NCBI RefSeq assembly: GCF_016008875.1
Contig: NZ_JADTQG010000013.1
Coordinates: forward strand, 62,001 to 126,000
Reading direction: 5' to 3'
Source of the DNA: Ectopseudomonas mendocina
GTDB taxonomy: Bacteria; Pseudomonadota; Gammaproteobacteria; Pseudomonadales; Pseudomonadaceae
DNA length: 64,000 nucleotides
The position numbers and the translations under genes are program-made. Position 1 is the first letter of the stretch. The number at the start of each line of letters is the position of its first letter. Shown piece by piece: positions 28,446 through 39,221 of this stretch. Below the pieces are notes generated by a model. The model made no database searches, was not told where the DNA came from, and worked only from the letters and a program-made list of their open reading frames with translations.

Positions 28446-28499
28446 GTAGTCCGGATACGATCCGGGAATCCCGTTCTTCCCGGATTTTATCCAGGCTAC
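28446..28499. repeat. REP-type inverted pair between hda and the hydrolase gene
   Basis: GTAGTCCGGATACGATCCGGGA and CCCGGATTTTATCCAGGCTAC face each other across about 11 bases in the gap between two convergent genes. It belongs to the same dispersed family as the pair at 10055-10112. Confidence 0.75.
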
Positions 28500-28502
28500 G
28501 GG

Positions 28503-29180
28503 TCAACTCGCGCACAGTCCCTGCATGAATTCGGCGATTGCCCTCGCGCAGACCTTCGGCTGTGTCTGCAGGATGAAGTGCGGACCATCCAGGCGAATCT
28601 GGCGGATGTCGCTACAAGCATGCGCCAGCTGCCTGGCCACCTTGTGTGCAACCAGGCGATCCTGCTGCGGCCATAGATGCAGGGCGGGCAGGTCGAGCTG
28701 CTGTTGCGGTGCTTGCAGCGTCGCCAGCGTGTGAAGGCGAGCGCGTATCAGCGTCTTGTCCAAGCCAAGGATTTCTTTCTGTATCAGGTGCCGGGTCTGA
28801 TCGCTCGCGTCCTGGCCAAGGCACATCGCGCGCAGCAGCCAAGGCTGCGTCGCGAGTCGCAAGGGCATGGGCAGGTGCCGGAGCAGCGCCAGGGCTGCGT
28901 TGGGGCGGGTCGGAAAAGAGGCGGCAAAGATGACGCCGCGCAGTCCAGACGGCTTGCGCAAGGCGAGCCTGAACGCGAGTGGGCCGGAAAAGGATTCGCC
29001 CAGCAGCACGAAGGGCGCGCTGCCCAGTCGCTCGGTTATAGGCTGCGCCAGGCTGTCATAGTCCTGCGATCCATCAGCGGGCAGTTCGAGGGTGTGGCAG
29101 TCGAAATCCCCAAGCTCGGCGAGCAGAGGCGAGAAAAGGGCGCTGCTGCCATTGAGGCCAGGCAGCAGCACCAGGCGCAT
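28503..29180 (-). CDS. Alpha/beta hydrolase
   Basis: A 225-residue single-domain alpha/beta hydrolase. The N-terminal MRLVLLPGLNGSSALF gives the oxyanion strand, the nucleophile elbow is GESFSG (Ser63), an Asp lies in WPQQDRLV, and the catalytic His is in LDGPHFILQ near the C-terminus. No signal peptide is seen. The substrate is unknown. The ATG overlaps the stop of the DUF2069 gene by one base, so it is the last gene of an arsC-wrbA-DUF2069-hydrolase run. Confidence 0.85.
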   Translation of the reverse strand: MRLVLLPGLNGSSALFSPLLAELGDFDCHTLELPADGSQDYDSLAQPITERLGSAPFVLLGESFSGPLAFRLALRKPSGLRGVIFAASFPTRPNAALALLRHLPMPLRLATQPWLLRAMCLGQDASDQTRHLIQKEILGLDKTLIRARLHTLATLQAPQQQLDLPALHLWPQQDRLVAHKVARQLAHACSDIRQIRLDGPHFILQTQPKVCARAIAEFMQGLCAS

Positions 29181-29590
29181 CAGGCTTCCCCGGCCTTCTT
29201 GCGGTCGTACTGAAAGCGCCAGCGGGTGTAGAGCAGGGCGCAGCAGAACAGGCCGAAGCTGATTACCGCCTCCAGAGCGCCGAACAGCGCGCGCGCCGGG
29301 TCGATGGCGGCGAGTACACCCTGAATGAAGTAGATGTTGACCACGAAGCAGGCCCAGGCGTGAGCGCGCGCATTACCCATGGCGATGCCGGGCGCCAGCA
29401 GGGCCAATGGCAGCAGCTGGATGGCCAGTACCACGCCGACGCGGGCACCATGCAGGTCGGCGAAGGCCAGGTTCCATACCAGCAGCAGGGTCAGCAGCGC
29501 GATGAAGCTGAACAGGCTCAGCGCTCGGCTGAGTTTGACCCGTGGCTCCAGCCATTCGAGACTGGGCAAAGGCTTTTTGGCTCGGGCCAC
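29180..29590 (-). CDS. DUF2069 inner membrane protein (GTG start)
   Basis: A 136-residue protein with four membrane segments (about residues 25-45, 50-70, 75-98 and 103-122). It is typical of DUF2069, whose genes follow wrbA in gammaproteobacteria. I place the start at GTG 29590 because CTGGAG lies eight bases upstream inside the wrbA tail, giving a two-base gap to the wrbA stop. Longer versions using in-frame starts upstream would overlap wrbA. The function is unknown. Confidence 0.85.
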   Translation of the reverse strand: MARAKKPLPSLEWLEPRVKLSRALSLFSFIALLTLLLVWNLAFADLHGARVGVVLAIQLLPLALLAPGIAMGNARAHAWACFVVNIYFIQGVLAAIDPARALFGALEAVISFGLFCCALLYTRWRFQYDRKKAGEA

Positions 29591-29592
29591 GA

Positions 29593-30539
<947 letters not shown>

Positions 30540-30676
30540 GGTGGCTCGCATCCGGCTTGAAGTGGCGGCTATTCTAACCGCCTGGTGTGTGGATGCACGA
30601 AAACCAGCGAGCCGCTTTGCTGCGACCTTTTTACGCGGCGCACTGTCTGTTTAGGTTTGAGGGCTAAGGAGAGGTC

Positions 30677-31894
30677 ATGCAGGTTCGTCTCAAGGACTGG
30701 CTGGGATTCTGGCTGTGTCTTTACAAGCGCTTCGTGGAGAACCGCGGCGCGGGCAACGCGGCGGCGTTGACCTATACCACGCTGTTCGCCGTGGTGCCGA
30801 TGATGACCGTGACCTTTGCCATGCTCTCGGCGATTCCAGCGTTCCAGGGCGTCGGCGAGGATATCCAGGGCTTCATCTTCCACAATTTCGTACCGTCTAC
30901 CGGCGAGACGGTGCAGGAATATCTGCGCGAGTTCACCACGCAGGCGCGGCAACTGACCTGGTTCGGCGTGGGCTTGCTGGCGGTTACCGCGTTTCTCATG
31001 CTGGTGACCATCGAGAAAACCTTCAACGTAATCTGGCGGGTGCGTCAGCCGCGCCGCGGCATGTCCAGCTTCCTGCTTTACTGGGCAATTCTCAGCCTCG
31101 GACCTTTGCTGCTCGGCGCTGGGTTCGCGGTCAGCACCTATATCGCCTCTCTATCGCTGATTTCCGGGCCGGACGCCGTGGTTGGCGCCAAGACGCTGTT
31201 GGCGTTCACTCCGCTGTTTTCGAGTATCGCCGCCTTTACCTTGCTCTATGCGGCAGTCCCCAATACCCGCGTGCCGCTGCGTCATGCGCTGCTTGGCGGT
31301 CTGTTCACGGCCATTCTGTTCGAAGTCGCCAAGGCACTGTTCGGCCTCTACGTACGATTGTTTCCCGGTTACCACCTGATCTATGGGGCGTTCGCCACGG
31401 TGCCGCTGTTTCTGGTGTGGATCTATCTGTCCTGGCTGATCGTGCTGCTGGGCGCCGAGTTGGTGTACGGCCTGTCGCAGCCCAGGGACTGGCGTCGAGA
31501 GCCGATTCCAAGAGGTTTGACTCTGCTGGTGGTGCTGCGTCTTTTGCTGAAACGCCAACAGAAGGGCGAGGCTTTGCATTACGGCGACATGCAACGTGCC
31601 GGCTGGCGCCTGCCGGAGGACGAGTGGAGCCAGGTGATGGATTTCCTCGAACGCGAGCACCTGGCGTGCAGAGCCAGTGGCGGTGGCTGGGTCTTGTGCC
31701 GGGACTTGCACACATTCCCCGTCTACAAGCTGCTCGAGTGCAGCCCCTGGCCGTTGCCGAGCCTGTCGCAACTCCCGGCGCAGCTCGATGAGCCCTGGTA
31801 TCCGGCATTGCGTAAAGGATTGGAGCGCGTGCAGGCGCAGCGCGAGCAGCAGTTTGGCACTAGTCTCGCTGAGTGGCTGCCGGGAAAGGGCTGA
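30677..31894 (+). CDS. YihY/BrkB family inner membrane protein
   Basis: A 405-residue protein. The N-terminal 290 residues have six membrane segments with the family motifs [22 protein letters not shown] (slightly beyond a single helix), [11 protein letters not shown] and [22 protein letters not shown]. The C-terminal 120 residues are a soluble, winged-helix-like region ([30 protein letters not shown]). The start follows AAGGAGAGGTC. The role is unknown despite old ribonuclease BN naming. It is divergent from arsC. Confidence 0.9.
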   Translation: MQVRLKDWLGFWLCLYKRFVENRGAGNAAALTYTTLFAVVPMMTVTFAMLSAIPAFQGVGEDIQGFIFHNFVPSTGETVQEYLREFTTQARQLTWFGVGLLAVTAFLMLVTIEKTFNVIWRVRQPRRGMSSFLLYWAILSLGPLLLGAGFAVSTYIASLSLISGPDAVVGAKTLLAFTPLFSSIAAFTLLYAAVPNTRVPLRHALLGGLFTAILFEVAKALFGLYVRLFPGYHLIYGAFATVPLFLVWIYLSWLIVLLGAELVYGLSQPRDWRREPIPRGLTLLVVLRLLLKRQQKGEALHYGDMQRAGWRLPEDEWSQVMDFLEREHLACRASGGGWVLCRDLHTFPVYKLLECSPWPLPSLSQLPAQLDEPWYPALRKGLERVQAQREQQFGTSLAEWLPGKG

Positions 31895-32109
31895 CGGAGT
31901 CTCTTAAGAAATGTCGAACGGGGCGACGAGGTCGCGATACCACGTGACAAAAAACGTCAGTAAACGGCCTTGCCCCGCTGTGCTGTGGCCCTGGCACCAG
32001 ACTGGACGTCAATGAATGCAGTGCCGGGGGCTGGCACGCTTCTGGCAATCGCAACAGCAATGGCCATCGAACTGCCAGCAGGGCAGGGGCGCTAAGGACG
32101 CATGCAGTA

Positions 32110-32310
32110 ATGACAGGCAAAGACAGGGTGATTCACCTTCATCGACGCGATCCGCAAGAGGCGCTGACGCGGCTCAACCGCATTACCGGGCTGCGTTTCG
32201 CCCGCTGGCCGGAATCGCTGCTCGAACACGCGGTCAGTGAAGACCCGCAGCCTGAGGCCGCCGATTCGAAAGCATTGCCCTCGCGCAGCCCGGAGGCTTC
32301 CTCCGCCTGA
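32110..32310 (+). CDS. Small conserved protein of unknown function
   Basis: A 66-residue basic protein, MTGKDRVIHLHRRDPQEALTRLNRITGLRF to EASSA. There is an AAGGA ribosome site about 11 bases upstream, and a strong terminator begins four bases after the stop. The N-terminal 45 residues look folded; the tail is Ser/Pro/Glu-rich. I recognise no domain. The clean start and terminator context make it a likely real gene. Confidence 0.65.
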   Translation: MTGKDRVIHLHRRDPQEALTRLNRITGLRFARWPESLLEHAVSEDPQPEAADSKALPSRSPEASSA

Positions 32311-32314
32311 AAGC

Positions 32315-32345
32315 AAAACCCCGCGACGATGCGCGGGGTTTTGCT
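32315..32345. terminator. Rho-independent terminator, probably bidirectional
   Basis: CAAAACCCCGCG-ACGATG-CGCGGGGTTTTGCTTTTT: a 13-bp stem with A tracts on the left and T tracts on the right. It ends the small gene at 32110-32310 and can also serve the convergent gene ending at 32359. Confidence 0.9.
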
Positions 32346-32358
32346 TTTTCGTGCTGTC

Positions 32359-32751
32359 TCAGGCCATGGCCTGGCGACTCGCGCTGCTGGCCAGCTCGAC
32401 CGCCTGAACGAAAAATTCCTCGACGACCAGGCTTTGCGCCGGTACTGCCGAACGCAAGCGTACCTGCATCTCTTCGATCTTCTGCCGCACCGGCATGCGG
32501 GCGATGCCTGAGAGCAGGATCTTGCCGTGGGCGTTGACCTTGCCGTGGTCGACATTGACTTCGCGGCGTTTGTCGCCGTCGCGATAGCTCACCAGCAGCG
32601 TTACCGGCAGGTTGGCCAGCCCGGGCAATTGCAGCCAGGTGGCAATGTTGTATTCGGCCACGCGACCCTCATAGGGCGTGACCAGCAGGTGAGCGACGTC
32701 AACGATGCGCGAGGGCACGGAGCCAATCAGCTTGTCTTGCACGTGGGACAT
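32359..32751 (-). CDS. Conserved hypothetical protein
   Basis: A 130-residue soluble protein, MSHVQDKLIGSVPSRIVDVAHLLVTPYEGRV onward, mainly beta in the first two thirds (LPVTLLVSYRDGDKRREVNVDHGKVNAHGKILLSG). A helical C-terminus follows. The beta pattern resembles a small barrel, but I find no motif that would name it. It converges with the small gene at 32110 and precedes (on the same strand, 114 bases downstream of) the PilZ-like gene. Confidence 0.7.
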   Translation of the reverse strand: MSHVQDKLIGSVPSRIVDVAHLLVTPYEGRVAEYNIATWLQLPGLANLPVTLLVSYRDGDKRREVNVDHGKVNAHGKILLSGIARMPVRQKIEEMQVRLRSAVPAQSLVVEEFFVQAVELASSASRQAMA

Positions 32752-32865
32752 GGCGACATTCCAGACTGGGTGAGACTTGGGTGCCCGGGATTATAAGCAG
32801 CCACCTGTTGGCGAAACTGTGCACTCGGCAGGCGCGCCGCGTGACTGGGGTCGCAGTTTCGCGTA

Positions 32866-34272
32866 TCAGGCCAGACGCAGCGGGTGGCGGGTGACAGCCG
32901 ATGTCTGCAGGTTGCTCTCGGGAAGCTGCACGATCGCCTGGTTGTGAACGTTGGCCAGTTGCAACCACAGATGTTCGTCGACGCTGAACTGGCCATTGGG
33001 CAGCCACAGGCCGTGGTACCAGCCGTTACCCGGCGCCGGGGTGCTCTGCAGGACGCCGGGATGGGTTTGGGCATTGGGCGCGCGCCGCAGCCACACCGGC
33101 CGCGGCAACCCCTTCAGATAGCGCAGGCCGAGGTGCAGACCCTCGCTGCCCTGATGGCGCCAGCGCACCAATGCCAGGGTCGGCGTACCGCCGGTAAGTA
33201 GCAGAAGCAACTGGCCGACCTGCAGCGGTGTACCTTCATTGGCGTTGCACAGCAGGCGCGCGCCACCGGGGCTGGCATCGAGCAAATTTGCCTCGGTGCG
33301 CTGCGGCAGCTTGTCCAGCAGTTGCGCGTGAATAGCCGCCAGGCCGACCACCAGGCTGCATTGGCCTTCGAGCTCGGCGCGCTGGTGACGCCGTTGTTGG
33401 CGACCCAGCCAGTGCTGGCGTACCCGTTCGAGAAGCTGGCGCTCCTGAGCGCTTTGCAGAGGCGCCGGTTCGTGCAGCGCGATCAGCAGTGCGCCCAGTT
33501 CGAAACGGCGCAGGTTGGCCGCCTCGCCCTCCACCGGCTGTTCGAAGCCCAGGCAAGCCTTGGACTGGCTGAGGTCGACGAGCGGACCCTCGGCATCATC
33601 TTCCTCGTCCCAGCTTTGCAGCCTGGCCACCGACGCCAACGGTGCGAGTGCGTTGAACAGGGTCAGGCATTCGCCTTCGTCGAGGTGAAAGGGGTTGCTC
33701 AGGGCCAGTAGCAGCATCTGTTGGTACAGCCCGCGCAGGTCGCTGGCCGGCTTCGGCTCGAAGGCGGCGGCTACCGGCTCGTCCAGGCACTGCTGGTGCT
33801 CGCCGATCCAGTACAGCAGGTGGCTGTCGCGCCAGAGTGCCGCCGGTGGCTCCTGATAGAGCTGGTAGTGGCGCAGCAACTGCTGGGCGAGGAAATGCTG
33901 GGCCATGTACAGGCACCAGGCCAGGTGCGGCAGCGACGGCTGACGACCTTGCAGAATCTGTAGCAGCAGGCGCTTGAAACCGATCGCCAACTCGCCACAC
34001 AGGCGTACGAACAGCGTGCTGGGTGGCTGCTGGCGATTGGCGAGGCCAACGTAATGGCGATATTCGTCACTGAAATTTTGCAGCGTACGCTGCCTTTCCA
34101 GTAAGGTCAGAGCGCTGCGATTGAGCGTGAACAGTAGCCCCAGCACCTGTTGCAGGCCATGTTCCGGCTCCAGGTGACGGGCCGCCGCGAGTCGCTGGAC
34201 TACCTCCGCTGGCGATACGTCGTTGTCCTCGCGGATATCCGGTACTTCCAGGCGCAGTGCATTGAGCGTCAT
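32866..34272 (-). CDS. Large soluble protein with C-terminal PilZ-like domain
   Basis: A 468-residue protein with no signal or membrane segment. Residues about 1-290 are helical and of no recognised family. From about 300 on, RRHQRAELEG supplies an RxxxR motif and NLLDASPGGARL a DxSxxG motif, about 40 residues apart, followed by ALVRWRHQGSEGLHLGLRYLKG. This is the signature and strand order of PilZ c-di-GMP receptors. The spacing between the two motifs is longer than usual. A C-terminal extension of about 80 residues follows. It is divergent from the thioredoxin lipoprotein gene. Cyclic-di-GMP binding is inferred. Confidence 0.72.
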   Translation of the reverse strand: MTLNALRLEVPDIREDNDVSPAEVVQRLAAARHLEPEHGLQQVLGLLFTLNRSALTLLERQRTLQNFSDEYRHYVGLANRQQPPSTLFVRLCGELAIGFKRLLLQILQGRQPSLPHLAWCLYMAQHFLAQQLLRHYQLYQEPPAALWRDSHLLYWIGEHQQCLDEPVAAAFEPKPASDLRGLYQQMLLLALSNPFHLDEGECLTLFNALAPLASVARLQSWDEEDDAEGPLVDLSQSKACLGFEQPVEGEAANLRRFELGALLIALHEPAPLQSAQERQLLERVRQHWLGRQQRRHQRAELEGQCSLVVGLAAIHAQLLDKLPQRTEANLLDASPGGARLLCNANEGTPLQVGQLLLLLTGGTPTLALVRWRHQGSEGLHLGLRYLKGLPRPVWLRRAPNAQTHPGVLQSTPAPGNGWYHGLWLPNGQFSVDEHLWLQLANVHNQAIVQLPESNLQTSAVTRHPLRLA

Positions 34273-34302
34273 ATCAACCCCGAGTGGACGAGGATCGAGT
34301 AC

Positions 34303-34779
34303 ATGGGCTTACGGCTCCGGATGGTCGGCAAGGCTGTTTTGGGAATCTGCGCCGGTCTGCTGCTGGCGGCTTGCGCCGAGGATTTCGGCCCTGATCAGCA
34401 TGGACGAAAGGTAACGGCTGACAGCCTTGATGGCCAGTGGCTGGTTATCAATTATTGGGCCGAATGGTGCGCGCCATGCCGCACGGAAATCCCTGAGCTC
34501 AATGCGCTGGAAGATGAGCTGAAAAACCGGTCGGCACGGGTGATCGGCGTCAATTTCGATGCGTTGCAGGGCGATGACCTCAAGCGTGCGGCGGACAGCT
34601 TCGACATCCGTTTCACCGTGCTGGCGCAGGACCCGGCCGCACGTTTCGAACTGCCACGCAATGATGTACTGCCGGTGACCTACATCGTCGATGCCGATGG
34701 CAAGCTGCGTGAGCGCCTGGTGGGCGAGCAGACGGCAGCCGGCCTGCTGGCGCATTTGCAACAACTGCGCGGTGATTGA
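34303..34779 (+). CDS. TlpA-like thioredoxin-fold lipoprotein
   Basis: A 158-residue protein with a lipoprotein signal (LLLAAC, lipidated Cys24) and a thioredoxin domain with active site WCAPC (Cys56 and Cys59) and the cis-Pro region VLPVTYIVDADGKL. It is probably membrane-anchored in the periplasm and reduces disulfides or supports cytochrome c maturation. The ATG at 34303 follows GAGG. An alternative start at 34321 would still leave the lipobox. It is divergent from the PilZ-like gene with a 30-base gap. Confidence 0.88.
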   Translation: MGLRLRMVGKAVLGICAGLLLAACAEDFGPDQHGRKVTADSLDGQWLVINYWAEWCAPCRTEIPELNALEDELKNRSARVIGVNFDALQGDDLKRAADSFDIRFTVLAQDPAARFELPRNDVLPVTYIVDADGKLRERLVGEQTAAGLLAHLQQLRGD

Positions 34780-35095
34780 AAACGCCTGGGATGCGCCGTG
34801 CCCATGTCGGACATTGCGCTGCCTGCAGTGTGCACAGCGCACCCGACAGGCACCCACGGCGCTGACCAAACTCGCCATCAAATATCGGGCAGGTGGTGGG
34901 CACTGCCTTGGCAGCCTTTTAGCCGGATGCAAGCCGGAATGAGCGCCGCGCTTCCCCGGATTGCATCCGGGCTAGGATTCAGGCCCGTCTCGAGCGAATG
35001 CGGTAGTCAGTGACGCGCGGCGCATAACGCGCACTGCATTAACCTGGGCTCAGGGCGCACCATCCGTGTTGCCCGCGAACCTGACAGCACAGCGC
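34780..35095. other. Intergenic region between the thioredoxin gene and napC
   Basis: 316 bases between convergent genes. It contains the REP pair at 34920-34974. Open frames across it have no ribosome site or coding character, and I see no clear terminator for napC. Confidence 0.5.
34920..34974. repeat. REP-type inverted pair near the end of napC
   Basis: TAGCCGGATGCAAGCCGGAA and TTCCCCGGATTGCATCCGGGCTA face each other across about 12 bases. The right half is identical in its core to copies at 10091-10112 and 47938-47958. Confidence 0.75.
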
Positions 35096-35692
35096 TTACC
35101 AGCCAGGCACCCCGCTCATGTCCGGCAATTGGTGGGCGATGCCCTTGTGGCAGTCGATACAGGTGGCTTCACCGTTGGCCAATGCGCTGGAGTGCATCTG
35201 CCGGGCGCGCGGGCTCTGCTTGGTGAAGTCCATGTAATCGAAGTTGTGGCAGTTGCGGCATTCCAGTGAGTCGTTGGCCTTGAGCCGCGCCCATTCGTGC
35301 TCGGCCAGCTCGCGGCGGTGGGCAAGGAATTTGTCGCGGGTGTTGATGGTGCCGAAGATTTTGCCCCAGACCTCCTTGGAGGCTTGCATCTTGCGTGCGA
35401 TCTTGTCCGTCCACTGGTGTGGCACGTGGCAGTCGGGGCAGGTGGCGCGCACGCCGGAGCGGTTGCTGTAGTGAATGGTGTCCTGCAACTCGACGTACAC
35501 GTTGTCGCGCATCTCGTGACAGGAAATGCAGAATTGCTCGGTGTTGGTCGCCTCCAGCGCGGTGTTGAAGCCGCCCCAGAAGATGATCCCGGCGATGAAC
35601 CCGCCGAGGCTGAGAAAGCCCAGGCTGTAGTGCACGCTCGGGCGACGCAGGATGCCCCAGTACTCCTTGAGCAGGGCCAGTAATGACTTCAT
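35096..35692 (-). CDS. napC: NapC/NirT-type tetrahaem cytochrome c
   Basis: NapC takes electrons from quinol and passes them to the periplasmic NapAB nitrate reductase. The 198-residue protein has an N-terminal membrane anchor (about residues 20-42) and four CxxCH haem sites: CISCH, CPDCH, CRNCH and CIDCH. Short length and haem number fit NapC rather than a longer NirT relative. It is last in napEDABC, 9 bases after napB. Confidence 0.97.
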   Translation of the reverse strand: MKSLLALLKEYWGILRRPSVHYSLGFLSLGGFIAGIIFWGGFNTALEATNTEQFCISCHEMRDNVYVELQDTIHYSNRSGVRATCPDCHVPHQWTDKIARKMQASKEVWGKIFGTINTRDKFLAHRRELAEHEWARLKANDSLECRNCHNFDYMDFTKQSPRARQMHSSALANGEATCIDCHKGIAHQLPDMSGVPGW

Positions 35693-35701
35693 AGGGCCTC
35701 C

Positions 35702-36187
35702 TCAGGGTTTCGCCGTGCCGGCTGCTTCGTCTTCGAGCAGGTGGTCGATGTTGCGGAAGCTATTGCCGACCAGGGGTTTGACCTCCTGCTGGGTGACATG
35801 GCACTGGGTGCAGAAGTAGCGTCGCGGCGACACGGCGGCGAGCGGCTGGCCGTCGCGGTCCATGTAATGGGTGATGCTGATCATCGGTGCCTGGCTGCGG
35901 GCGCTGCCGGCCCGGCTGTGGCAGGTCACGCACTTGTTGCCGTTGGCGTCCACCTGATAGCCGCGAATGCTGTGCGGGATGGTCGGTGGCTGTTCCGGGT
36001 AGTTGCGCTCGCGGCGCACGTCCTTGTTCTCCTCGTTGCCCAGCACTGGCGCTGGCAGGCTCTGAGTGAGGGTGCCGCCAGGGCGGCGGCCGTCCGGCGC
36101 CGGGGCGTCGAGGGGGTAATCGAGCTCGCCGGCAATGGCCAGGCCAAAAGCGGCAAGCAGTAACAGAGGCAGAAAACGCAGGCTCAT
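35702..36187 (-). CDS. napB: Periplasmic nitrate reductase small subunit NapB (dihaem cytochrome c)
   Basis: NapB relays electrons from NapC to NapA. The 161-residue product starting at ATG 36187 has a signal peptide (MSLRFLPLLLLAAFGLAIAGE) and two haem sites, CVTCH and CTQCH. The intervening NapB signatures PPTIPHSIRGYQVDANGNKC and PMISITHYMDRDG are present. It is preceded by napA with an 11-base gap. Confidence 0.96.
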   Translation of the reverse strand: MSLRFLPLLLLAAFGLAIAGELDYPLDAPAPDGRRPGGTLTQSLPAPVLGNEENKDVRRERNYPEQPPTIPHSIRGYQVDANGNKCVTCHSRAGSARSQAPMISITHYMDRDGQPLAAVSPRRYFCTQCHVTQQEVKPLVGNSFRNIDHLLEDEAAGTAKP

Positions 36188-36198
36188 GACGGCTCTCC

Positions 36199-38703
36199 TC
36201 AGGCCAGGCTGACCAGTTCGATCTTCACCGCACACTTCTTGTAGTCGGTCTGCTTGGAGATCGGATCGGTGGCGTCCAGGGTGACCTTGTTGATCAGTTT
36301 GTTGGCATCGAAGAAGGGCACGAAGACCAGGCCGCGCGGTGGCTTGTTGCGCCCGCGGGTTTCGATGCGGGCGCGGATCTCGCCGCGCCGGCTGATCACC
36401 TTGACCTCGCTGCCGCGCCGCGCCTTGAGCGCCTTGGCATCGTCCGGGTGCATGTAGACCAGGGCATCGGGCACGGCGCCGTGCAACTCCTCGACGCGCT
36501 GGGTCATGCTGCCGGTGTGCCAGTGTTCCAGCACGCGGCCGGTGCTGAGCCAGAACGGGAACTCGTCGTCCGGTGCCTCGGCTGGCGGCTCGTAGGGCAG
36601 GGCGAAGATCAGCGCGCGTTTGTCCGGGTAACCGTAGAACTGCACGCCGCTGCCTTCCTCCACGTAGGGGTCGAGGCCCTCGCGGTAGCGCCAGCGAGTC
36701 TCTTGGCCATCGACCACCGGCCAGCGCAGGCCGCGTGCGGTGTGATAGCTGTCGAACGGCGCCAGGTCATGGGCATGGCCGCGGCCGAACTGGGCGTATT
36801 CCTCGAACAGACCCTTCTGTAGATAAAAGCCAAAGGCCTCGGCCTCGTCATTGGCGTAGCCGGCCTCGATCTGCTCGCTGGGGAACTGGTCGACCTGGCC
36901 ATTGGCGAACAGCACCTGATAGAGCGTCTTGCCCTTGTACTCCGGGGCCTTGGCCAGCAGCTCGGCGGGCCAGACCTCATCGGTGGTGAAACGCTTGGAA
37001 AACTCCACCAGTTGCCAGAGGTCGGACTTCGCCTCGCCCGGCGCCTTCACCAACTGGTGCCAGAACTGCGTGCGACGCTCGGCATTGCCGTAGGCACCTT
37101 CCTTCTCCACCCACATGGCGCTGGGCAGGATCAGGTCGGCGGCCTGAGCCGAGACGGTGGGGTAGACGTCGGAGACGATGACGAAGGCCTGCGGGTTGCG
37201 CCAGCCGGGTAGGATCTCCTGCATCACGTTGGGGCCGGCCTGCATGTTATTGCTGACCTGGGTCCAGTAGACCTTGAGCACGCCATCCTTGAGCTTGCGG
37301 CTCTGCTCCACGGCATGGAAGCCGGGCTTTTCCTGGATGGTGCCGGCCGGCAGCTTCCAGATCTTTTCGGCGGTTTTGCGGTGCTTGGGATTGGCCACCA
37401 GCATGTCGGCGGGCAGGCGGTGGGAGAAGGTCCCCACTTCGCGCGCCGTGCCGCAGGCCGAGGGCTGGCCGGTCAGCGAGAAGGGGCTGTTGCCCGGTTC
37501 GCTGATCTTGCCGGTGAGCAGATGGATATTGTAGATCAGGTTGTTGGCCCAGACGCCACGAGTGTGCTGGTTGAAACCCATGGTCCAGAACGACATGACC
37601 TTGCGCTTGGGATCGGCGTACAGCTCGGCCAGGGCCTTGAGGCGTTCGGCCGCCACGCCGCTTTCCTTGGCGGTGCGCTCCAGCGTGTAGGGTTTGACGA
37701 AGGCGGCGAACTGCTCGAAGGACATGTCCTCCCAGGTGTTGGCCTTGGCTGCGTTCTTCGCCTGCATCTCCAGCGGATTGTCGGCGCGCAGGCCGTAGCC
37801 GATATCGTCGGCGCCACGGACGAACTTGGTGTGCTTGCCGATGAAGTCCTCGTTCACCGCGCCGCTTTCGATGATGTGGTTGGCGATGTAGTTGAGGATC
37901 AACAGATCGGTCTGCGGTTTGAACACCAGCGGGATGTCGGCCAGATCGAAGCTGCGGTGCTCGAAGGTGGAAAGCACGGCGACTTTGGTATTCGGGTGGC
38001 TGAGGCGGCGGTCGGTGACCCGGCTCCAGAGGATCGGGTGCATCTCGGCCATGTTCGAGCCCCACAGCACGAAGGCGTCGGCGGCCTCGATGTCGTCGTA
38101 GCAGCCCATTGGCTCGTCCATGCCGAAGGTGCGCATGAAGCCCATCACCGCCGAGGCCATGCAATGGCGCGCGTTGGGGTCGATGTTGTTGCTGCGAAAG
38201 CCGGCTTTCATCAGCTTGTTGGCGGCGTAGCCTTCCCACACCGTCCATTGGCCGGAGCCGAACATGCCGACGGCCTCCGGGCCATGCTCGTGCAGCGCTT
38301 GCTTGGTCTTCTCTTCCATGATGTCGAAGGCCTGCTCCCAGCTCACCGGCTGGAACTCGCCCTGCTTGTCGTACACGCCATTCTTCATGCGTAGCAGCGG
38401 CTGATTCAGACGGTCGACGCCGTACATGATCTTCGACAGGAAGTAGCCCTTGACGCAGTTCAGGCCGCGGTTGACCTCGGCCTTGACGTCGCCGTGGGTG
38501 GCCACCACGCGGTTGTCGCGGGTGGCGACCATCACGCTGCAGCCGGTGCCGCAGAAGCGGCAGGGCGCCTTGTTCCAGTCCAGGCGGGTCATGTCCGCCT
38601 CGGTGATCAGGTTGCTGGCGGTACTGACGATGGGCAGGCCGGCCGCCGCTGCGGCGATGGCAGCGGCGTTGGCTTTGGCGAATTCACGGCGGGAAAGCTT
38701 CAT
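36199..38703 (-). CDS. napA: Periplasmic nitrate reductase catalytic subunit NapA
   Basis: NapA reduces nitrate to nitrite in the periplasm with a Mo-bis-MGD cofactor and one 4Fe-4S cluster. The 834-residue precursor has a Tat signal ([20 protein letters not shown]). The cluster cysteines are Cys48, 51, 55 and 83, and the likely molybdenum ligand is Cys181 in ARHCMAS. C-terminal cofactor motifs such as [17 protein letters not shown] are present. Length is normal. The start overlaps the napD stop by four bases, consistent with NapD being the dedicated maturation chaperone. Confidence 0.98.
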   Translation of the reverse strand: MKLSRREFAKANAAAIAAAAAGLPIVSTASNLITEADMTRLDWNKAPCRFCGTGCSVMVATRDNRVVATHGDVKAEVNRGLNCVKGYFLSKIMYGVDRLNQPLLRMKNGVYDKQGEFQPVSWEQAFDIMEEKTKQALHEHGPEAVGMFGSGQWTVWEGYAANKLMKAGFRSNNIDPNARHCMASAVMGFMRTFGMDEPMGCYDDIEAADAFVLWGSNMAEMHPILWSRVTDRRLSHPNTKVAVLSTFEHRSFDLADIPLVFKPQTDLLILNYIANHIIESGAVNEDFIGKHTKFVRGADDIGYGLRADNPLEMQAKNAAKANTWEDMSFEQFAAFVKPYTLERTAKESGVAAERLKALAELYADPKRKVMSFWTMGFNQHTRGVWANNLIYNIHLLTGKISEPGNSPFSLTGQPSACGTAREVGTFSHRLPADMLVANPKHRKTAEKIWKLPAGTIQEKPGFHAVEQSRKLKDGVLKVYWTQVSNNMQAGPNVMQEILPGWRNPQAFVIVSDVYPTVSAQAADLILPSAMWVEKEGAYGNAERRTQFWHQLVKAPGEAKSDLWQLVEFSKRFTTDEVWPAELLAKAPEYKGKTLYQVLFANGQVDQFPSEQIEAGYANDEAEAFGFYLQKGLFEEYAQFGRGHAHDLAPFDSYHTARGLRWPVVDGQETRWRYREGLDPYVEEGSGVQFYGYPDKRALIFALPYEPPAEAPDDEFPFWLSTGRVLEHWHTGSMTQRVEELHGAVPDALVYMHPDDAKALKARRGSEVKVISRRGEIRARIETRGRNKPPRGLVFVPFFDANKLINKVTLDATDPISKQTDYKKCAVKIELVSLA

Positions 38704-38960
38704 TTTGAGTCTCCTTCTGGCTCGAGGAGTTCGTGGTAGACCAGAGCTGCATTGAGCACGCCCGGCAATGCGTTGATCTGTTCGATACGCGCGAGAATGT
38801 GGCGCTCATGCTCGGTCTCCAGTACCACCACCAGCTTGCCCTCGGGGCTTTCCTGGTGCAGTTCGAGACCATCGAGCTGGCGCAGATTGGCTTTCACCGC
38901 GGCGAGCAGCTCGGGCCTAACGTGGACCAGCAGGCTGGATATGTGCAGGGGGGCGGCCAT
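38700..38960 (-). CDS. napD: NapD, chaperone for NapA maturation
   Basis: NapD binds the NapA Tat signal and delays export until the cofactor is loaded. The 86-residue product begins [19 protein letters not shown] and has the ferredoxin-like beta-alpha-beta pattern of NapD ([36 protein letters not shown]). The frame extends upstream across napE, but the ATG at 38960 gives the family length. It overlaps napA by four bases. Confidence 0.92.
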   Translation of the reverse strand: MAAPLHISSLLVHVRPELLAAVKANLRQLDGLELHQESPEGKLVVVLETEHERHILARIEQINALPGVLNAALVYHELLEPEGDSK

Positions 38961-38989
38961 GTTCCGTGGCTCCGTCGGGTAAAAGGGGA

Positions 38990-39157
38990 TCAGGTCGGTG
39001 GGCCAGGTGGCCCGAATAGCATCTGCGTGAACCAGATGATGAATCCGTAGCCGCCGACCAGCGCCACGGACAGGAGGGGGAATAGGCAGACGACAAGAAA
39101 GACGAACAGGCGGGTTTCCTTGCCTTTCGTGGCGCTGCGTTCGGGCGTGGTGTCCAT
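38990..39157 (-). CDS. napE: NapE, small membrane protein of periplasmic nitrate reductase operon
   Basis: A 55-residue protein easily missed for its size. It starts MDTTPERSATKGKETRLFVF, has one membrane helix (about residues 17-45, ending GGYGFIIWFTQMLFG) and ends GPPGPPT. This matches NapE, a single-span protein of unknown biochemical role at the head of nap operons. The ribosome site GGAG lies eight bases before the ATG, and napD follows after 29 bases. An Anr/Dnr-like box is 65 bases upstream. Confidence 0.9.
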   Translation of the reverse strand: MDTTPERSATKGKETRLFVFLVVCLFPLLSVALVGGYGFIIWFTQMLFGPPGPPT

Positions 39158-39221
39158 TCGCTCGGCTCCATTGCGTTCCGTATCTCAGGCTAGACCCTAG
39201 CATTGGTAAGGGCAAAGTCAG

